Part shown: in pieces, positions 9,287 through 17,249 of the stretch
Layout of the letters: each line of letters starts with the position of its first letter
Position numbering within the stretch: position 1 is the first letter of the stretch
Origin: Streptomyces cinnabarinus
GTDB lineage: Bacteria; Actinomycetota; Actinomycetes; Streptomycetales; Streptomycetaceae
NCBI RefSeq assembly: GCF_027270315.1
Contig: NZ_CP114413.1
Span: 2,480,001 to 2,544,000, forward strand
DNA: 64,000 bases
Reading direction: 5' to 3'
The notes under the pieces: generated by a model
What the model was told of the DNA's origin: nothing
Seen by the model: the letters and a program-made list of their open reading frames with translations, nothing else
Databases searched by the model: none
Position numbers and translations under genes: made by a program

Positions 9287-9925
9287 TTACGCCCCGGTCG
9301 GGTCCTCGCCGCGGTCCAGGGCCTTCCAGAGGTCCTCGGGGCGGTCGGGGTCCACGGTGGGTGCCTTGCGCGGCCGGGGTGCGCCGGAGCGCTCGTAGCG
9401 GCTGGACATGGCGGGCCACGCGGGCGCGTACCGCAGGGCCAGCAGCCCGGCGAGCAGCATCAGCGCACCGCCCGCGGCGGCCACGTACGGCCAGGCGGTG
9501 TGGCTGAGCGCGGCCACGGTCGCGGCGGTGTCGCCGGTGGCCTGGGCCGCCTTCTCGTCGAGCGCGGCGCTGTCGTCGGCGCCGATCAGGGCGGCGGCGA
9601 CGGTCCCGGCGCCGGAGAGGGCGAGGAGGCCCGCGACGAGGACGCGGCCGAGGCGGCGTACGGCGAAGACGGCGACCAGCGCGGCGAGGCCCACTATGGC
9701 GAGCGAGGCGGGCACGCCCGTCACGTCGCTGCCGCTCGCGGTCAGCGGGAAGTCGCCGCCGGCGACGGTCGCGGTGCCCTCCGACCACTGCCTGCGGGTG
9801 GCCAGCAGCGCCACGGCTGCGCCGAGCGCGCCGGACAGCAGGGCCACGGCGAGGCTGACGCGGCCGGCCCGGGCGGGTCCTGCGGCTTCGGAACGGGGGT
9901 GAGGAACAGCAGTCACGTACTCCAC
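9287..9925 (-). CDS. TIGR02234 Trp-region membrane protein
   Basis: 212 aa with four membrane segments (about residues 22-42, 72-90, 97-115 and 145-165). The QWSEGTATVAGGD segment after the first helix and the Pro-rich cytoplasmic C-terminus fit the conserved membrane protein found directly downstream of trpE in actinobacteria. The function is unproven. The start is GTG at 9925 or GTG at 9916. A hairpin lies between trpE and this gene. Confidence 0.85.
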   Translation of the reverse strand: MEYVTAVPHPRSEAAGPARAGRVSLAVALLSGALGAAVALLATRRQWSEGTATVAGGDFPLTASGSDVTGVPASLAIVGLAALVAVFAVRRLGRVLVAGLLALSGAGTVAAALIGADDSAALDEKAAQATGDTAATVAALSHTAWPYVAAAGGALMLLAGLLALRYAPAWPAMSSRYERSGAPRPRKAPTVDPDRPEDLWKALDRGEDPTGA

Positions 9926-9933
9926 TATCGCCT

Positions 9934-9963
9934 GAACCCCGGGCGAACCGTCACCCGGGGTTC
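9934..9963 (-). terminator. hairpin between trpE and TIGR02234 gene
   Basis: GAACCCCGGG and its exact complement with a 10-base loop, 14 bases past the trpE stop on the minus strand. It could be a partial terminator or an mRNA-stabilising stem; no T run follows. Confidence 0.5.
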
Positions 9964-9977
9964 ATATGAGAAGCGCC

Positions 9978-11456
9978 CTATTTCTTCAGACGGTTCGCCG
10001 TGTGCACCGCGCGCAGCACCGCCGCCGCCTTGTTGCGGCACTCGGTGTCCTCGGCGACCGGGTCGGAGTCGGCGACGATCCCGGCGCCCGCCTGGACGTA
10101 GGCGGTGCCGTCGCGCAGCAGGGCCGTACGGATGGCGATGGCAGTGTCGGAGTCGCCGGCGAAGTCGAGGTAGCCCACGCAGCCGCCGTACAGACCGCGC
10201 CGGGAGGGCTCCAGTTCGTCGATGATCTGCATCGCCCGGGGCTTGGGCGCGCCGGAGAGGGTGCCGGCCGGGAAGCAGGCGGTGAGGACGTCGAAGGCGG
10301 TGCGGCCCTGGGCGACCTTTCCGGTGACCGTGGAGACGATGTGCATCACGTGGGAGTAGCGCTCGATGGACATGAAGTCGACGACCTCGACGGAGCCGGG
10401 CTCGCAGACCCGCCCGAGGTCGTTGCGCCCGAGGTCGACGAGCATGAGGTGCTCGGCGCGCTCCTTGGGGTCGGCAAGCAGGTCGTCGGCGAGGGCCTGG
10501 TCCTCCTGCGGGGTGGCCCCGCGCCAGCGGGTGCCGGCGATGGGGTGCACCATGGCCCGCCCGTCCTCGACCTTCACCAGCGCCTCGGGGGACGAGCCCA
10601 CGACGTCGAAGCCGTCGAAGCGGAAGAGGTACATGTACGGCGAGGGGTTGGTGGCCCGCAGGACCCGGTAGACGTCCAGGGCGCTTGCCGTGCACGGGGT
10701 CTCGAAGCGTTGGGAGGGGACGACCTGGAAGGCCTCTCCGGCCCGGATGCGCTCCTTGATGTCCTCCACGGCCCGCTGGAAGTCCTCGCCGCCCCACAGG
10801 GCGGTGTACTCGGGGAGTTCGGAGGGCGGCAGGACGGCCGGGGGCTGGGCGACCGCGCGGGAGAGGTCGGCCTCCATGGCGTCCAGGCGGGCGACCGCGT
10901 CGGCGTAGGCCTCGTCCACGCCGGTGTCGAGGTCGTTGTGGTTGATCGCGTTGGCGATCAGCAGGACCGAGCCCTCCCAGTGGTCCATCACGGCGAGGTC
11001 GCTGGTCAGGAGCATGGTCAGCTCGGGCAGCTTGAGGTCGTCGCGCTCGCCGGGGCCGATCTTCTCCAGGCGGCGCACGATGTCGTAGCCGAGGTAGCCG
11101 ACCATGCCGCCGGTGAAGGGCGGCAGGCCCTCCTGGTGGGGGGTGTGCAGGGCCTCGATGGTGGCGCGCAGGGCGGCGAGCGGGTCACCGTCGATGGGCA
11201 CGCCGACGGGCGGGACGCCGAGCCAGTGCGCCTGGCCGTCCCGCGCGGTGAGGGTGGCGGCGCTGCGGACGCCCACGAACGAATACCGGGACCAGGAGCG
11301 GCCGTTCTCCGCGGACTCCAGCAGGAAGGTGCCGGGGCGTTCGGCGGCGAGCTTGCGGTAGAGCGCGACCGGGGTGTCGCCGTCGGCGAGGAGCTTGCGC
11401 GTGACCGGGATGACGCGCCGGTCGGTGGCGAGCTTGCGGAAGGTCTCGAGATCCAT
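9978..11456 (-). CDS. trpE: anthranilate synthase component I
   Basis: 492 aa. It converts chorismate to anthranilate using ammonia from a TrpG partner (not in the window). The N-terminal LLES in FLLESAENG near residue 45 is the tryptophan feedback site. Catalytic-domain motifs include PSPYMYLFRFDG, HPIAGTRWRG, HLMLVDLGRND and FPAGTLSGAPKPRA. ATG at 11456 lies 11 bases after hisI, so it is transcribed with hisI rather than from its own leader; I see no leader peptide with clustered Trp codons in front of it. Confidence 0.96.
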   Translation of the reverse strand: MDLETFRKLATDRRVIPVTRKLLADGDTPVALYRKLAAERPGTFLLESAENGRSWSRYSFVGVRSAATLTARDGQAHWLGVPPVGVPIDGDPLAALRATIEALHTPHQEGLPPFTGGMVGYLGYDIVRRLEKIGPGERDDLKLPELTMLLTSDLAVMDHWEGSVLLIANAINHNDLDTGVDEAYADAVARLDAMEADLSRAVAQPPAVLPPSELPEYTALWGGEDFQRAVEDIKERIRAGEAFQVVPSQRFETPCTASALDVYRVLRATNPSPYMYLFRFDGFDVVGSSPEALVKVEDGRAMVHPIAGTRWRGATPQEDQALADDLLADPKERAEHLMLVDLGRNDLGRVCEPGSVEVVDFMSIERYSHVMHIVSTVTGKVAQGRTAFDVLTACFPAGTLSGAPKPRAMQIIDELEPSRRGLYGGCVGYLDFAGDSDTAIAIRTALLRDGTAYVQAGAGIVADSDPVAEDTECRNKAAAVLRAVHTANRLKK

Positions 11457-11467
11457 GGCCGGTGACC

Positions 11468-11857
11468 TTACTGATCTCCGGCCGGGGTGCCGGAATCCTT
11501 GAGCAGGACGTCGCTGTCGAAGCAGGTGCGGGTGCCGGTGTGGCAGGCGGCGCCGACCTGGTCGACCTGGACGAGGACGGTGTCGGCGTCGCAGTCGAGG
11601 GCGACGGACTTGACCCATTGGAAGTGGCCGGAGGTGTCGCCCTTGACCCAGTACTCCTGGCGGCTGCGGGACCAGTAGGTGCAGCGGCCGGTGGTGAGGG
11701 TGCGATGCAGGGCCTCGTCGTCCATCCAGCCGAGCATGAGCACCTCTCCGGTGTCGTACTGCTGGGCGATGGCGGGGAGGAGCCCGTCGGCGCTGCGCTT
11801 GATTCGCGCGGCGATCTCGGGGTCCAGCCGGCTGGGCTGACGGGGCTTGCTGGTCAT
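11468..11857 (-). CDS. hisI: phosphoribosyl-AMP cyclohydrolase
   Basis: 129 aa from ATG at 11857; ATG at 11866 and GTG at 11905 are other in-frame starts and none has a convincing ribosome-binding site. It opens the adenine ring of phosphoribosyl-AMP in histidine synthesis. The metal and zinc ligands are in DCDADTVL and the CHTGTRTCF motif; LMLGWMDDEAL and YWSRSRQEYWVKGDTSG are family hallmarks. It is separated from the main his operon and heads the trpE transcript. Confidence 0.94.
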   Translation of the reverse strand: MTSKPRQPSRLDPEIAARIKRSADGLLPAIAQQYDTGEVLMLGWMDDEALHRTLTTGRCTYWSRSRQEYWVKGDTSGHFQWVKSVALDCDADTVLVQVDQVGAACHTGTRTCFDSDVLLKDSGTPAGDQ

Positions 11858-11928
11858 GGGTGCCATTGTGCCGCGCGGGACCGACAGTTCCGGCCGCATG
11901 TCCACTGGGCGGACCTTCAGGGCGGTCG

Positions 11929-11934
11929 TAGTCT
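11929..11934 (+). promoter_or_regulatory. candidate -10 box for a leaderless transcript
   Basis: TAGTCT lies 6 bases before the ATG at 11941, no ribosome-binding site is visible and there is no good -35. A leaderless mRNA would explain the layout. Confidence 0.35.
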
Positions 11935-11940
11935 GGCCGC

Positions 11941-12576
11941 ATGTCGACTTTCGCCAAGCGTGAACGACTTCTGCTGGCCGACCTCCTGGAGGCCGAGGGT
12001 CCGGAGGCCCCGACCTTGTGCGAGGGCTGGACCACCCGCGATCTCGCCGCGCACGTCGTGGTGCGCGAGCGCCGCCCCGATGCCGCCGGCGGCATCCTGA
12101 TCAAGCAGCTCGCCGGCCGCCTGGAGCGGGTGACGGCCGAGTTCACGGACAAGCCGTACGAGGAACTGATCCAGCTCATCCGCACCGGACCACCCCGCTT
12201 CTCGCCGTTCTCGCTCAAGCAGGTCGAGGAGATGTCGAACACGGCGGAGTTCTACGTCCACACCGAGGACGTCCGCCGGGCCCGCCCCGACTGGACGCCC
12301 CGCGAGCTCGACCCGGTCTTCCAGGACGCCCTGTGGTCCCGGCTGGAGCGCACCGCCCGCCTGATGGGCCGCGGCGCGCCGACCGGACTGGTGCTGCGCC
12401 GCCCGAACGGCCAGACCTCGGTGGCCCATCGCGGTACGCCCGTGGTGACGGTGACGGGCGAGCCGTCGGAGCTGCTGCTCTTCCTCTACGGCCGGCAGAA
12501 CGCGGCCGAGGTGGAGCTGGAGGGCGACAAGGACGCCGTGGCGAAGCTGCACGAGGCGAAGCAGCTCGGGATCTGA
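11941..12576 (+). CDS. TIGR03085 family metal-binding protein
   Basis: 211 aa, related to the mycothiol-dependent maleylpyruvate isomerase/DinB fold. The N-terminal helix pair has LCEGWTTRDLAAHVVVRERR with a putative metal-binding His, and the middle FYVHTEDVRRARPDW carries a second His. The C-terminal part is a small SCP2-like segment (VTVTGEPSELLLFLYGRQ). It may use mycothiol or act as a metal-dependent transferase; the substrate is unknown. It is divergent from hisI and ends 4 bases from the convergent MFS gene. Confidence 0.82.
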   Translation: MSTFAKRERLLLADLLEAEGPEAPTLCEGWTTRDLAAHVVVRERRPDAAGGILIKQLAGRLERVTAEFTDKPYEELIQLIRTGPPRFSPFSLKQVEEMSNTAEFYVHTEDVRRARPDWTPRELDPVFQDALWSRLERTARLMGRGAPTGLVLRRPNGQTSVAHRGTPVVTVTGEPSELLLFLYGRQNAAEVELEGDKDAVAKLHEAKQLGI

Positions 12577-12580
12577 GGGG

Positions 12581-13843
12581 TCACTTCGGGAGCTCGGCGC
12601 GGCGCAGACCGCGTACGCCCAGCGCGATCACCCCGCCGAGCCCGCACACCGCCGCGCTGGCCACGAAGACCGGCCCGGTGCCCCAGGCGCCGATCGCGGT
12701 GGCCGACAGCGGCATGCTGAGCGGGGCGAGACCGAGGCTGACCAGGCCGGACACGGCGGTGACGCGGCCCAGGTAGGCGGGGTCCGCCTGGGTCTGCAGC
12801 AGGGCGCCGCACATCGCGCCGCTGAGCCCCGCGAGCAGTCCGATGAGCAGGGCGACGCCCACGGCCGCGACGACGCTCGTGACGAAGGCCAGCGCGCCGA
12901 TCGCGACCGACCCGGCGATGATGGCGCCCCCGGCCACCCGCCCGGCGTGCGGCAGGCGCCCGCGCACGGTCAGCAGCAGGGAGGCGGCCCCGGCGCCGAC
13001 GCCGAACCCGGCGAGCACCCAGCCCATCCCGGAGGCGCCCCAGCCGCGCTCGTCGGCGAGGAGGGTCAGACCGACGTTGAGGGGGCCGACGAAACCGAGG
13101 TCGCCGAGGGCGATGGCGAGCATCAGCGGGGCGAGCACCCGGTGGCGGCGGATGTAGCGGAGCCCGGCGACCAGGTCCCGCGAGGCGGTGCCGCCGGATG
13201 CGGCCGACTTGTCGTCGGCCTTGTCGTCGGCGGGCAGGTCCCGCACCCGTACGGCCATCAGCAGCGGTACCGAGATCGCGATGAGCAGCCCGGCCAGCGC
13301 GAACGCGGCCGTGGCGCCGCCGACCGCCACCGCGAGCCCGCCGAGCGGACCGCCGACCACGCTCGCGAAGCGGATCGCCAGGCCCCGCATGCCCTGCACG
13401 CGCGCGAGCTGATCGCGGGACGCCACCCGCGCGGGAAGCGCGCCCACGGCCGGCATGAACACCGCGTCCACGGTGCCGAAGACCAGCGCGAGCACGGCCA
13501 GCGGCCACAGCCCCGGGCTGGTCAGGAACAGCAGCGCCGCCACCGCGAGCACCGCCACGCAGCGCACGATGTCGCTGCCGATGACGACCTTGCGCGGCCC
13601 GAGCCGGTCGGCGAGCACTCCTCCGCCGAGCATCAGCAGCGCCCGCGGCACGGCGCTCACGGCCATGACCACCCCGGCCTGCGAGGGCGAGCCCGCCTGG
13701 ACGGCCGCCCAGGACAGGGCGATGTAGTAGACGCTGTCCCCGACCATGGAGCTGGCATAGGCGGTGAGCCAGCGCAGGACGTTGGGGTCGCGGTGGGCGG
13801 GGCGCGGGGTGGTCTCGGGCGGGGCTATGAGGGTGACGGTCAC
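12581..13843 (-). CDS. MFS transporter (exporter type)
   Basis: 420 aa with about 12 hydrophobic segments and a central hydrophilic loop (PADDKADDKSAASGG). The A-like motif ADRLGPRKVVIGSD follows helix 2. It fits the enterobactin-exporter-like MFS_3 group that extrudes small molecules; the substrate is unknown. The chosen start is GTG at 13843 behind AGAGGGCCC, 13 bases after the upstream regulator gene, so the two form an operon under the regulator's own operator. Confidence 0.85.
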   Translation of the reverse strand: MTVTLIAPPETTPRPAHRDPNVLRWLTAYASSMVGDSVYYIALSWAAVQAGSPSQAGVVMAVSAVPRALLMLGGGVLADRLGPRKVVIGSDIVRCVAVLAVAALLFLTSPGLWPLAVLALVFGTVDAVFMPAVGALPARVASRDQLARVQGMRGLAIRFASVVGGPLGGLAVAVGGATAAFALAGLLIAISVPLLMAVRVRDLPADDKADDKSAASGGTASRDLVAGLRYIRRHRVLAPLMLAIALGDLGFVGPLNVGLTLLADERGWGASGMGWVLAGFGVGAGAASLLLTVRGRLPHAGRVAGGAIIAGSVAIGALAFVTSVVAAVGVALLIGLLAGLSGAMCGALLQTQADPAYLGRVTAVSGLVSLGLAPLSMPLSATAIGAWGTGPVFVASAAVCGLGGVIALGVRGLRRAELPK

Positions 13844-13856
13844 GGAGGGGGCCCTC

Positions 13857-14444
13857 TCAGAGGCGGAACGGGAAGCCGTACATGTGCAGGGCGATGTGCT
13901 CGCGCCCTTCGGTCTCACCGGCGGCCTCGCGGGCGCGCCCCTGGTCGTCGTACTTCCTCAGTACGTCCAGCAGTTCCTGCTTCAACTCGGTCAGTTCACC
14001 GGCGGTCAGCCTCAGCAGGGACTCCGAGTCGACGACGGCGGCGTTCCAGTCGGCGCCATAGTGAGCGCGCTCGTCGAGGTAGGTGCGGTACATCTCGGTG
14101 CGCTGCTCCTGGAAGAGCCGAGAGGCCGCCACATGGGCCGCGACCTTCTCCGGCGCGTCCTTGAAGTCCGTGCTGCGGATGGAGACGCCGTCCGAGGCGG
14201 GCTGCCACCACCGTTCCCGAGCGTCCCCGCTGCTCGGCTCGGCCTCCTCGATCAGCCCGTGCTCGCCGAGCTTGCGCAGGTGGTAGCTGACCAGCGACAC
14301 GGCCTCGTCGACCTGCCCGGCGAGCTGCGAGGCCGTGGCCTTACCGGCGAGCAGCAGCAGCCGGTAGAGCTTCATGCGCAGCGGATGCGCGAGGGCCTTG
14401 AGCGTGCCCAGATCGGAGATCTGGCGGTTCTCCTTGCTTGCCAT
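13857..14444 (-). CDS. ArsR-type winged-helix transcriptional regulator
   Basis: 195 aa. The N-terminal winged helix spans about residues 8-75: LKALAHPLRMKLYRLLL, then ATASQLAGQVDEAVSLVSYH and LRKLGEHGLIEEA, the recognition-helix pattern of the ArsR/HTH_20 group. The longer C-terminal region (residues 85-195) is helical and charged and probably senses a ligand. No metal-binding CxC motif is present. It is the first gene of an operon with the MFS exporter and is preceded by a 48-base palindrome, so it is likely an autorepressor that also controls the exporter. Confidence 0.88.
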   Translation of the reverse strand: MASKENRQISDLGTLKALAHPLRMKLYRLLLLAGKATASQLAGQVDEAVSLVSYHLRKLGEHGLIEEAEPSSGDARERWWQPASDGVSIRSTDFKDAPEKVAAHVAASRLFQEQRTEMYRTYLDERAHYGADWNAAVVDSESLLRLTAGELTELKQELLDVLRKYDDQGRAREAAGETEGREHIALHMYGFPFRL

Positions 14445-14458
14445 ACCCCCAACCTAGA

Positions 14459-14506
14459 TACGAAAGAAATCTTGCGCAATAGTTTTTGCGCAACTTCTCT
14501 TTCGCA
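14459..14506. promoter_or_regulatory. palindromic operator upstream of the ArsR/MFS operon
   Basis: Two copies of the self-complementary octamer TTGCGCAA (14472-14479 and 14486-14493) are flanked symmetrically by CGAAAGA (14461-14467) and TCTTTCG (14498-14504), centred at 14482.5. Two of the three outermost pairs also match. The site begins 15 bases upstream of the regulator ATG and is unusually AT-rich for this genome. Confidence 0.75.
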
Positions 14507-14520
14507 TCCGGCCAAGAGGA

Positions 14521-14552
14521 AGCCCCGGCCACCCACACGGGCAACCGGGGCT
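14521..14552 (-). terminator. weak hairpin downstream of hisF
   Basis: AGCCCCGG pairs with CCGGGGCT across a 16-base loop, 11 bases past the hisF stop. It is the only terminator-like element after the his operon. Confidence 0.5.
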
Positions 14553-14562
14553 CACACCGCAC

Positions 14563-15318
14563 TCACCGAACGGGATGCCCCGCCTCCCGCAGCGCCTGCT
14601 TCACCTCGCCGATCCGCAGGTCGCCGAAGTGGAACACCGACGCCGCCAGCACCGCGTCCGCGCCCGCCCCGATCGCCGGGGCGAAGTGATCGAGCTTCCC
14701 GGCGCCGCCGGAGGCGATGACCGGCACCGTCACGTGCTTGCGCACCGCCTCGATCATCTCGATGTCGTAGCCGTCCTTCGTGCCGTCCGCGTCCATCGAG
14801 TTGAGCAGGATCTCCCCCGCGCCCAGCTCCGCGGCCCGGTGCGCCCACTCCACCGCGTCGATGCCGGTGCCCTTGCGGCCACCGTGCGTCGTCACCTCGA
14901 AGGAGCCGGCGGCCGTGCGCCGCGCGTCCACCGACAGCACCAGCACCTGGCGGCCGAAGCGCTCGGCGATCTCCCGGATGAGCTCCGGGCGCGCGATCGC
15001 AGCCGTGTTGACGCCCACCTTGTCCGCGCCCGCGCGCAGCAGCTTGTCCACGTCCTCGGCCGTGCGCACCCCGCCGCCGACGGTCAGCGGGATGAAGACC
15101 TGCTCGGCGGTGCGGCGCACCACGTCGTACGTCGTCTCGCGGTTGCCGGACGAGGCGGTGATGTCCAGGAACGTCAGCTCGTCGGCGCCCTCGGCGTCGT
15201 AGACCTTCGCCATCTCGACGGGGTCGCCCGCGTCGCGCAGGTTCTGGAAGTTGACGCCCTTGACGACCCGGCCGTTGTCCACGTCCAGGCAGGGAATGAC
15301 TCGGACCGCCAGGGTCAT
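14563..15318 (-). CDS. hisF: imidazole glycerol phosphate synthase, cyclase subunit
   Basis: 251 aa TIM barrel. With HisH it makes imidazole glycerol phosphate and AICAR. The catalytic Asp is in VIPCLDVDNGRVVKG at the N-terminus, and the second Asp is in LLNSMDADGTKDGYD near residue 175. ATG at 15318 overlaps the RidA stop by 4 bases. It is the last gene of the his operon. Confidence 0.97.
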   Translation of the reverse strand: MTLAVRVIPCLDVDNGRVVKGVNFQNLRDAGDPVEMAKVYDAEGADELTFLDITASSGNRETTYDVVRRTAEQVFIPLTVGGGVRTAEDVDKLLRAGADKVGVNTAAIARPELIREIAERFGRQVLVLSVDARRTAAGSFEVTTHGGRKGTGIDAVEWAHRAAELGAGEILLNSMDADGTKDGYDIEMIEAVRKHVTVPVIASGGAGKLDHFAPAIGAGADAVLAASVFHFGDLRIGEVKQALREAGHPVR

Positions 15319-15719
15319 GACTGCTCGGCTCCTCTGAATGCTTCTACTTCTACTTCGACCAGGATGCGCGGGTCGACGAAGCCCTCCACGACCAGCAGGG
15401 TCGACACCGGTCGTACCGCGTCGAAGAGGTCCTTGTGGGCACGGCCCGCCTCGTCTATGTCCCGCGCGTGGGTCAGGTACATCCTCGTGCGGATCACGGA
15501 CTCGATCCCGAGCCCGAACTCGCCGAGCGCCTCGATCGCGCCGGTGAAGGCCACCTTGGCCTGCTCGTACGGGTCGCCCTCGCCGTACAGCACGTGGCCC
15601 TTGAAGGACGTGGTGCCCGCCACCAGGACGCGGTCGCCCGCCGCGACGGCGCGTGCGAAACCGAAGGACTCCTCCCAGGGACTTCCGCTCTGCACACGCC
15701 GTACGGCATCCGATGTCAT
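15315..15719 (-). CDS. ridA: RidA family (YjgF-like) enamine/imine deaminase
   Basis: 134 aa. RidA proteins hydrolyse reactive enamines/imines made by PLP enzymes. Family features are GDRVLVAGTTSFKGH, QAKVAFTGAIEALGEFGLGI, the Arg-containing VIRTRMYLTHARD and LLVVEGFVDPRILVEVEVEA; the substrate Arg is the first Arg of RTRMY. Start and stop both overlap neighbours (ATGA with hisA and with hisF). Its fixed place in the his operon suggests protection of this or nearby PLP pathways, which is inference. Confidence 0.9.
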   Translation of the reverse strand: MTSDAVRRVQSGSPWEESFGFARAVAAGDRVLVAGTTSFKGHVLYGEGDPYEQAKVAFTGAIEALGEFGLGIESVIRTRMYLTHARDIDEAGRAHKDLFDAVRPVSTLLVVEGFVDPRILVEVEVEAFRGAEQS

Positions 15720-16444
15720 GAGGACACAGCCTCCAGGGCCTCTTCCAGGGTGAACGCCTTCGCGTACAGGGCCTTCCCGACGATGGAGCCCTCGACACCG
15801 AGGGGTACCAGCTCCGCGATGGCGCGCAGGTCGTCCAGGGAGGACACGCCGCCGGAGGCCACGACCGGGCGGTCCGTGGCCGCGCAGACGTTGCGCAGCA
15901 GCTCCAGGTTGGGGCCCTGGAGGGTGCCGTCCTTGGCGATGTCGGTGACCACGTAGCGGGCGCAGCCCTCCTGGTTGAGGCGCTCCAGCGTCTCGTAGAG
16001 GTCGCCGCCGTCGCGGGTCCAGCCGCGGCCGCGGAGCGTGGTGCCCCGTACGTCCAGGCCCACCGCGATCTTGTCGCCGTGCTCGGCGATGACCTTGGCG
16101 ACCCACTCCGGGGTCTCCAGCGCGGCCGTGCCCAGGTTCACCCGGGTGCAGCCGGTGGCCAGGGCCGCGGCAAGGGTGTCGTCGTCGCGGATGCCGCCGG
16201 ACAGCTCGACCTTGATGTCCATCGCCTTGGTGACCTCGGCGATCAGGTCCCGGTTGTCGCCGGTGCCGAAGGCGGCGTCCAGGTCGACCAGGTGCAGCCA
16301 CTCGGCGCCGGAGCGCTGCCAGGCGAGGGCGGCCTCCAGGGGGGAGCCGTAGGAGGTCTCCGTGCCGGACTCGCCGTGCACCAGGCGGACCGCCTGGCCG
16401 TCACGGACGTCAACGGCCGGGAGGAGTTCGAGCTTCGAGGCCAT
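15716..16444 (-). CDS. priA: bifunctional HisA/TrpF isomerase (PriA)
   Basis: 242 aa TIM barrel of the HisA family. LLPAVDVRDGQAVRLVHG carries the N-terminal catalytic Asp, and the C-terminal one lies in TDIAKDGTLQGPN near residue 175. In Streptomyces and Mycobacterium this gene encodes PriA, which isomerises both ProFAR (histidine) and phosphoribosylanthranilate (tryptophan). No trpF occurs among the trp genes here, consistent with the dual role. It overlaps hisH by one base (TGATG) and ridA by four. Confidence 0.93.
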   Translation of the reverse strand: MASKLELLPAVDVRDGQAVRLVHGESGTETSYGSPLEAALAWQRSGAEWLHLVDLDAAFGTGDNRDLIAEVTKAMDIKVELSGGIRDDDTLAAALATGCTRVNLGTAALETPEWVAKVIAEHGDKIAVGLDVRGTTLRGRGWTRDGGDLYETLERLNQEGCARYVVTDIAKDGTLQGPNLELLRNVCAATDRPVVASGGVSSLDDLRAIAELVPLGVEGSIVGKALYAKAFTLEEALEAVSS

Positions 16445-17088
16445 CAGAAGGTTCCGATCCAGTTGTTCAGCAGCTGCGCTCCGGCGTCGCCGGACTTCTC
16501 GGGGTGGAACTGCGTGGCCCACAGGGCGCCGTTCTCCACGGCGGCCACGAAGGGCTCGCCGTGCGTCGACCAGGTGACCTTGGGGGCCCGTATGGCGGCG
16601 TTGTGCGTCTCCAGGGTCCAGTTGTGGACGGCGTAGGAGTGCACGAAGTAGAAGCGGGCGTCGGCGTCCAGGCCGGCGAACAGCTCGGTGTCGGCCGGGG
16701 CGTCGACGGTGTTCCAGCCCATGTGGGGCACGATGTCGGCCTGGAGCGGCTCGACCGAGCCGGGCCACTCGTCGAGGCCCTCGGTCTCCACGCCGTGCTC
16801 GATGCCGCGGGCGAAGAGGATCTGCATGCCGACGCAGATGCCCATCACCGGGCGGCCGCCGGACAGCCGGCGGTCGATGATCCAGTCGCCACGGGCCTCG
16901 CGCAGACCGGTCATGCAGGCGGCGAAGGCGCCGACGCCGGGGACCAGCAGTCCATCGGCGTTCATGGCCTGGTCGAAGTCACGCGTTATCTCGACCTGGG
17001 CGCCCGTGCGGGCGAGGGCGCGCTCGGCGGACCGGACGTTGCCGAAGCCGTAGTCGAAGACGACGACCTTCTTCGAGGACGCGGTCAA
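16444..17088 (-). CDS. hisH: imidazole glycerol phosphate synthase, glutaminase subunit
   Basis: 214 aa class I glutamine amidotransferase that feeds ammonia to HisF. The catalytic Cys is in VMGICVGMQILF, with His and Glu in QFHPEKSG near the C-terminus; VFDYGFGNVRS is the N-terminal strand. The best start is TTG at 17088: it makes a TTGA overlap with the upstream small ORF and sits 7 bases after GGAGG. GTG at 17094 is in frame but only one base from that ribosome-binding site. Confidence 0.94.
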   Translation of the reverse strand: MTASSKKVVVFDYGFGNVRSAERALARTGAQVEITRDFDQAMNADGLLVPGVGAFAACMTGLREARGDWIIDRRLSGGRPVMGICVGMQILFARGIEHGVETEGLDEWPGSVEPLQADIVPHMGWNTVDAPADTELFAGLDADARFYFVHSYAVHNWTLETHNAAIRAPKVTWSTHGEPFVAAVENGALWATQFHPEKSGDAGAQLLNNWIGTF

Positions 17089-17249
17089 CTCCACACCTCC
17101 AGCCTCAGGACACCGGCGACGAGGCACATCCCGGCGCCGATGGAGAGCAGCACGATGAGGCTCTTGGGCATCTCCTGCTTGACGAAGGAGTAGATGCCGC
17201 CGGCCAGGAACAGGCCGACGACGATCAGGATGGTGGAGAGGCCGTTCAC
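17085..17249 (-). CDS. 54-aa two-helix membrane protein within the his operon
   Basis: A small ORF starting GTG at 17249 and ending TGA at 17085. Protein: VNGLSTILIVVGLFLAGGIY, then SFVKQEMPKSLIVLLSIG and AGMCLVAGVLRLEVWS. It has two hydrophobic stretches joined by a short charged turn (KQEMPK), like a small hairpin membrane protein. It overlaps hisB by four bases (GTGA) and hisH by four bases (TTGA), so it is translationally coupled on both sides, which argues strongly that it is real. I do not recognise a family with known function. Confidence 0.8.
   Translation of the reverse strand: MNGLSTILIVVGLFLAGGIYSFVKQEMPKSLIVLLSIGAGMCLVAGVLRLEVWS

Noticed and set aside
11457..11467. Search for a tryptophan leader peptide/attenuator before trpE
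   Set aside because: hisI ends 11 bases before trpE, leaving no room for a leader, and no run of TGG codons was seen.
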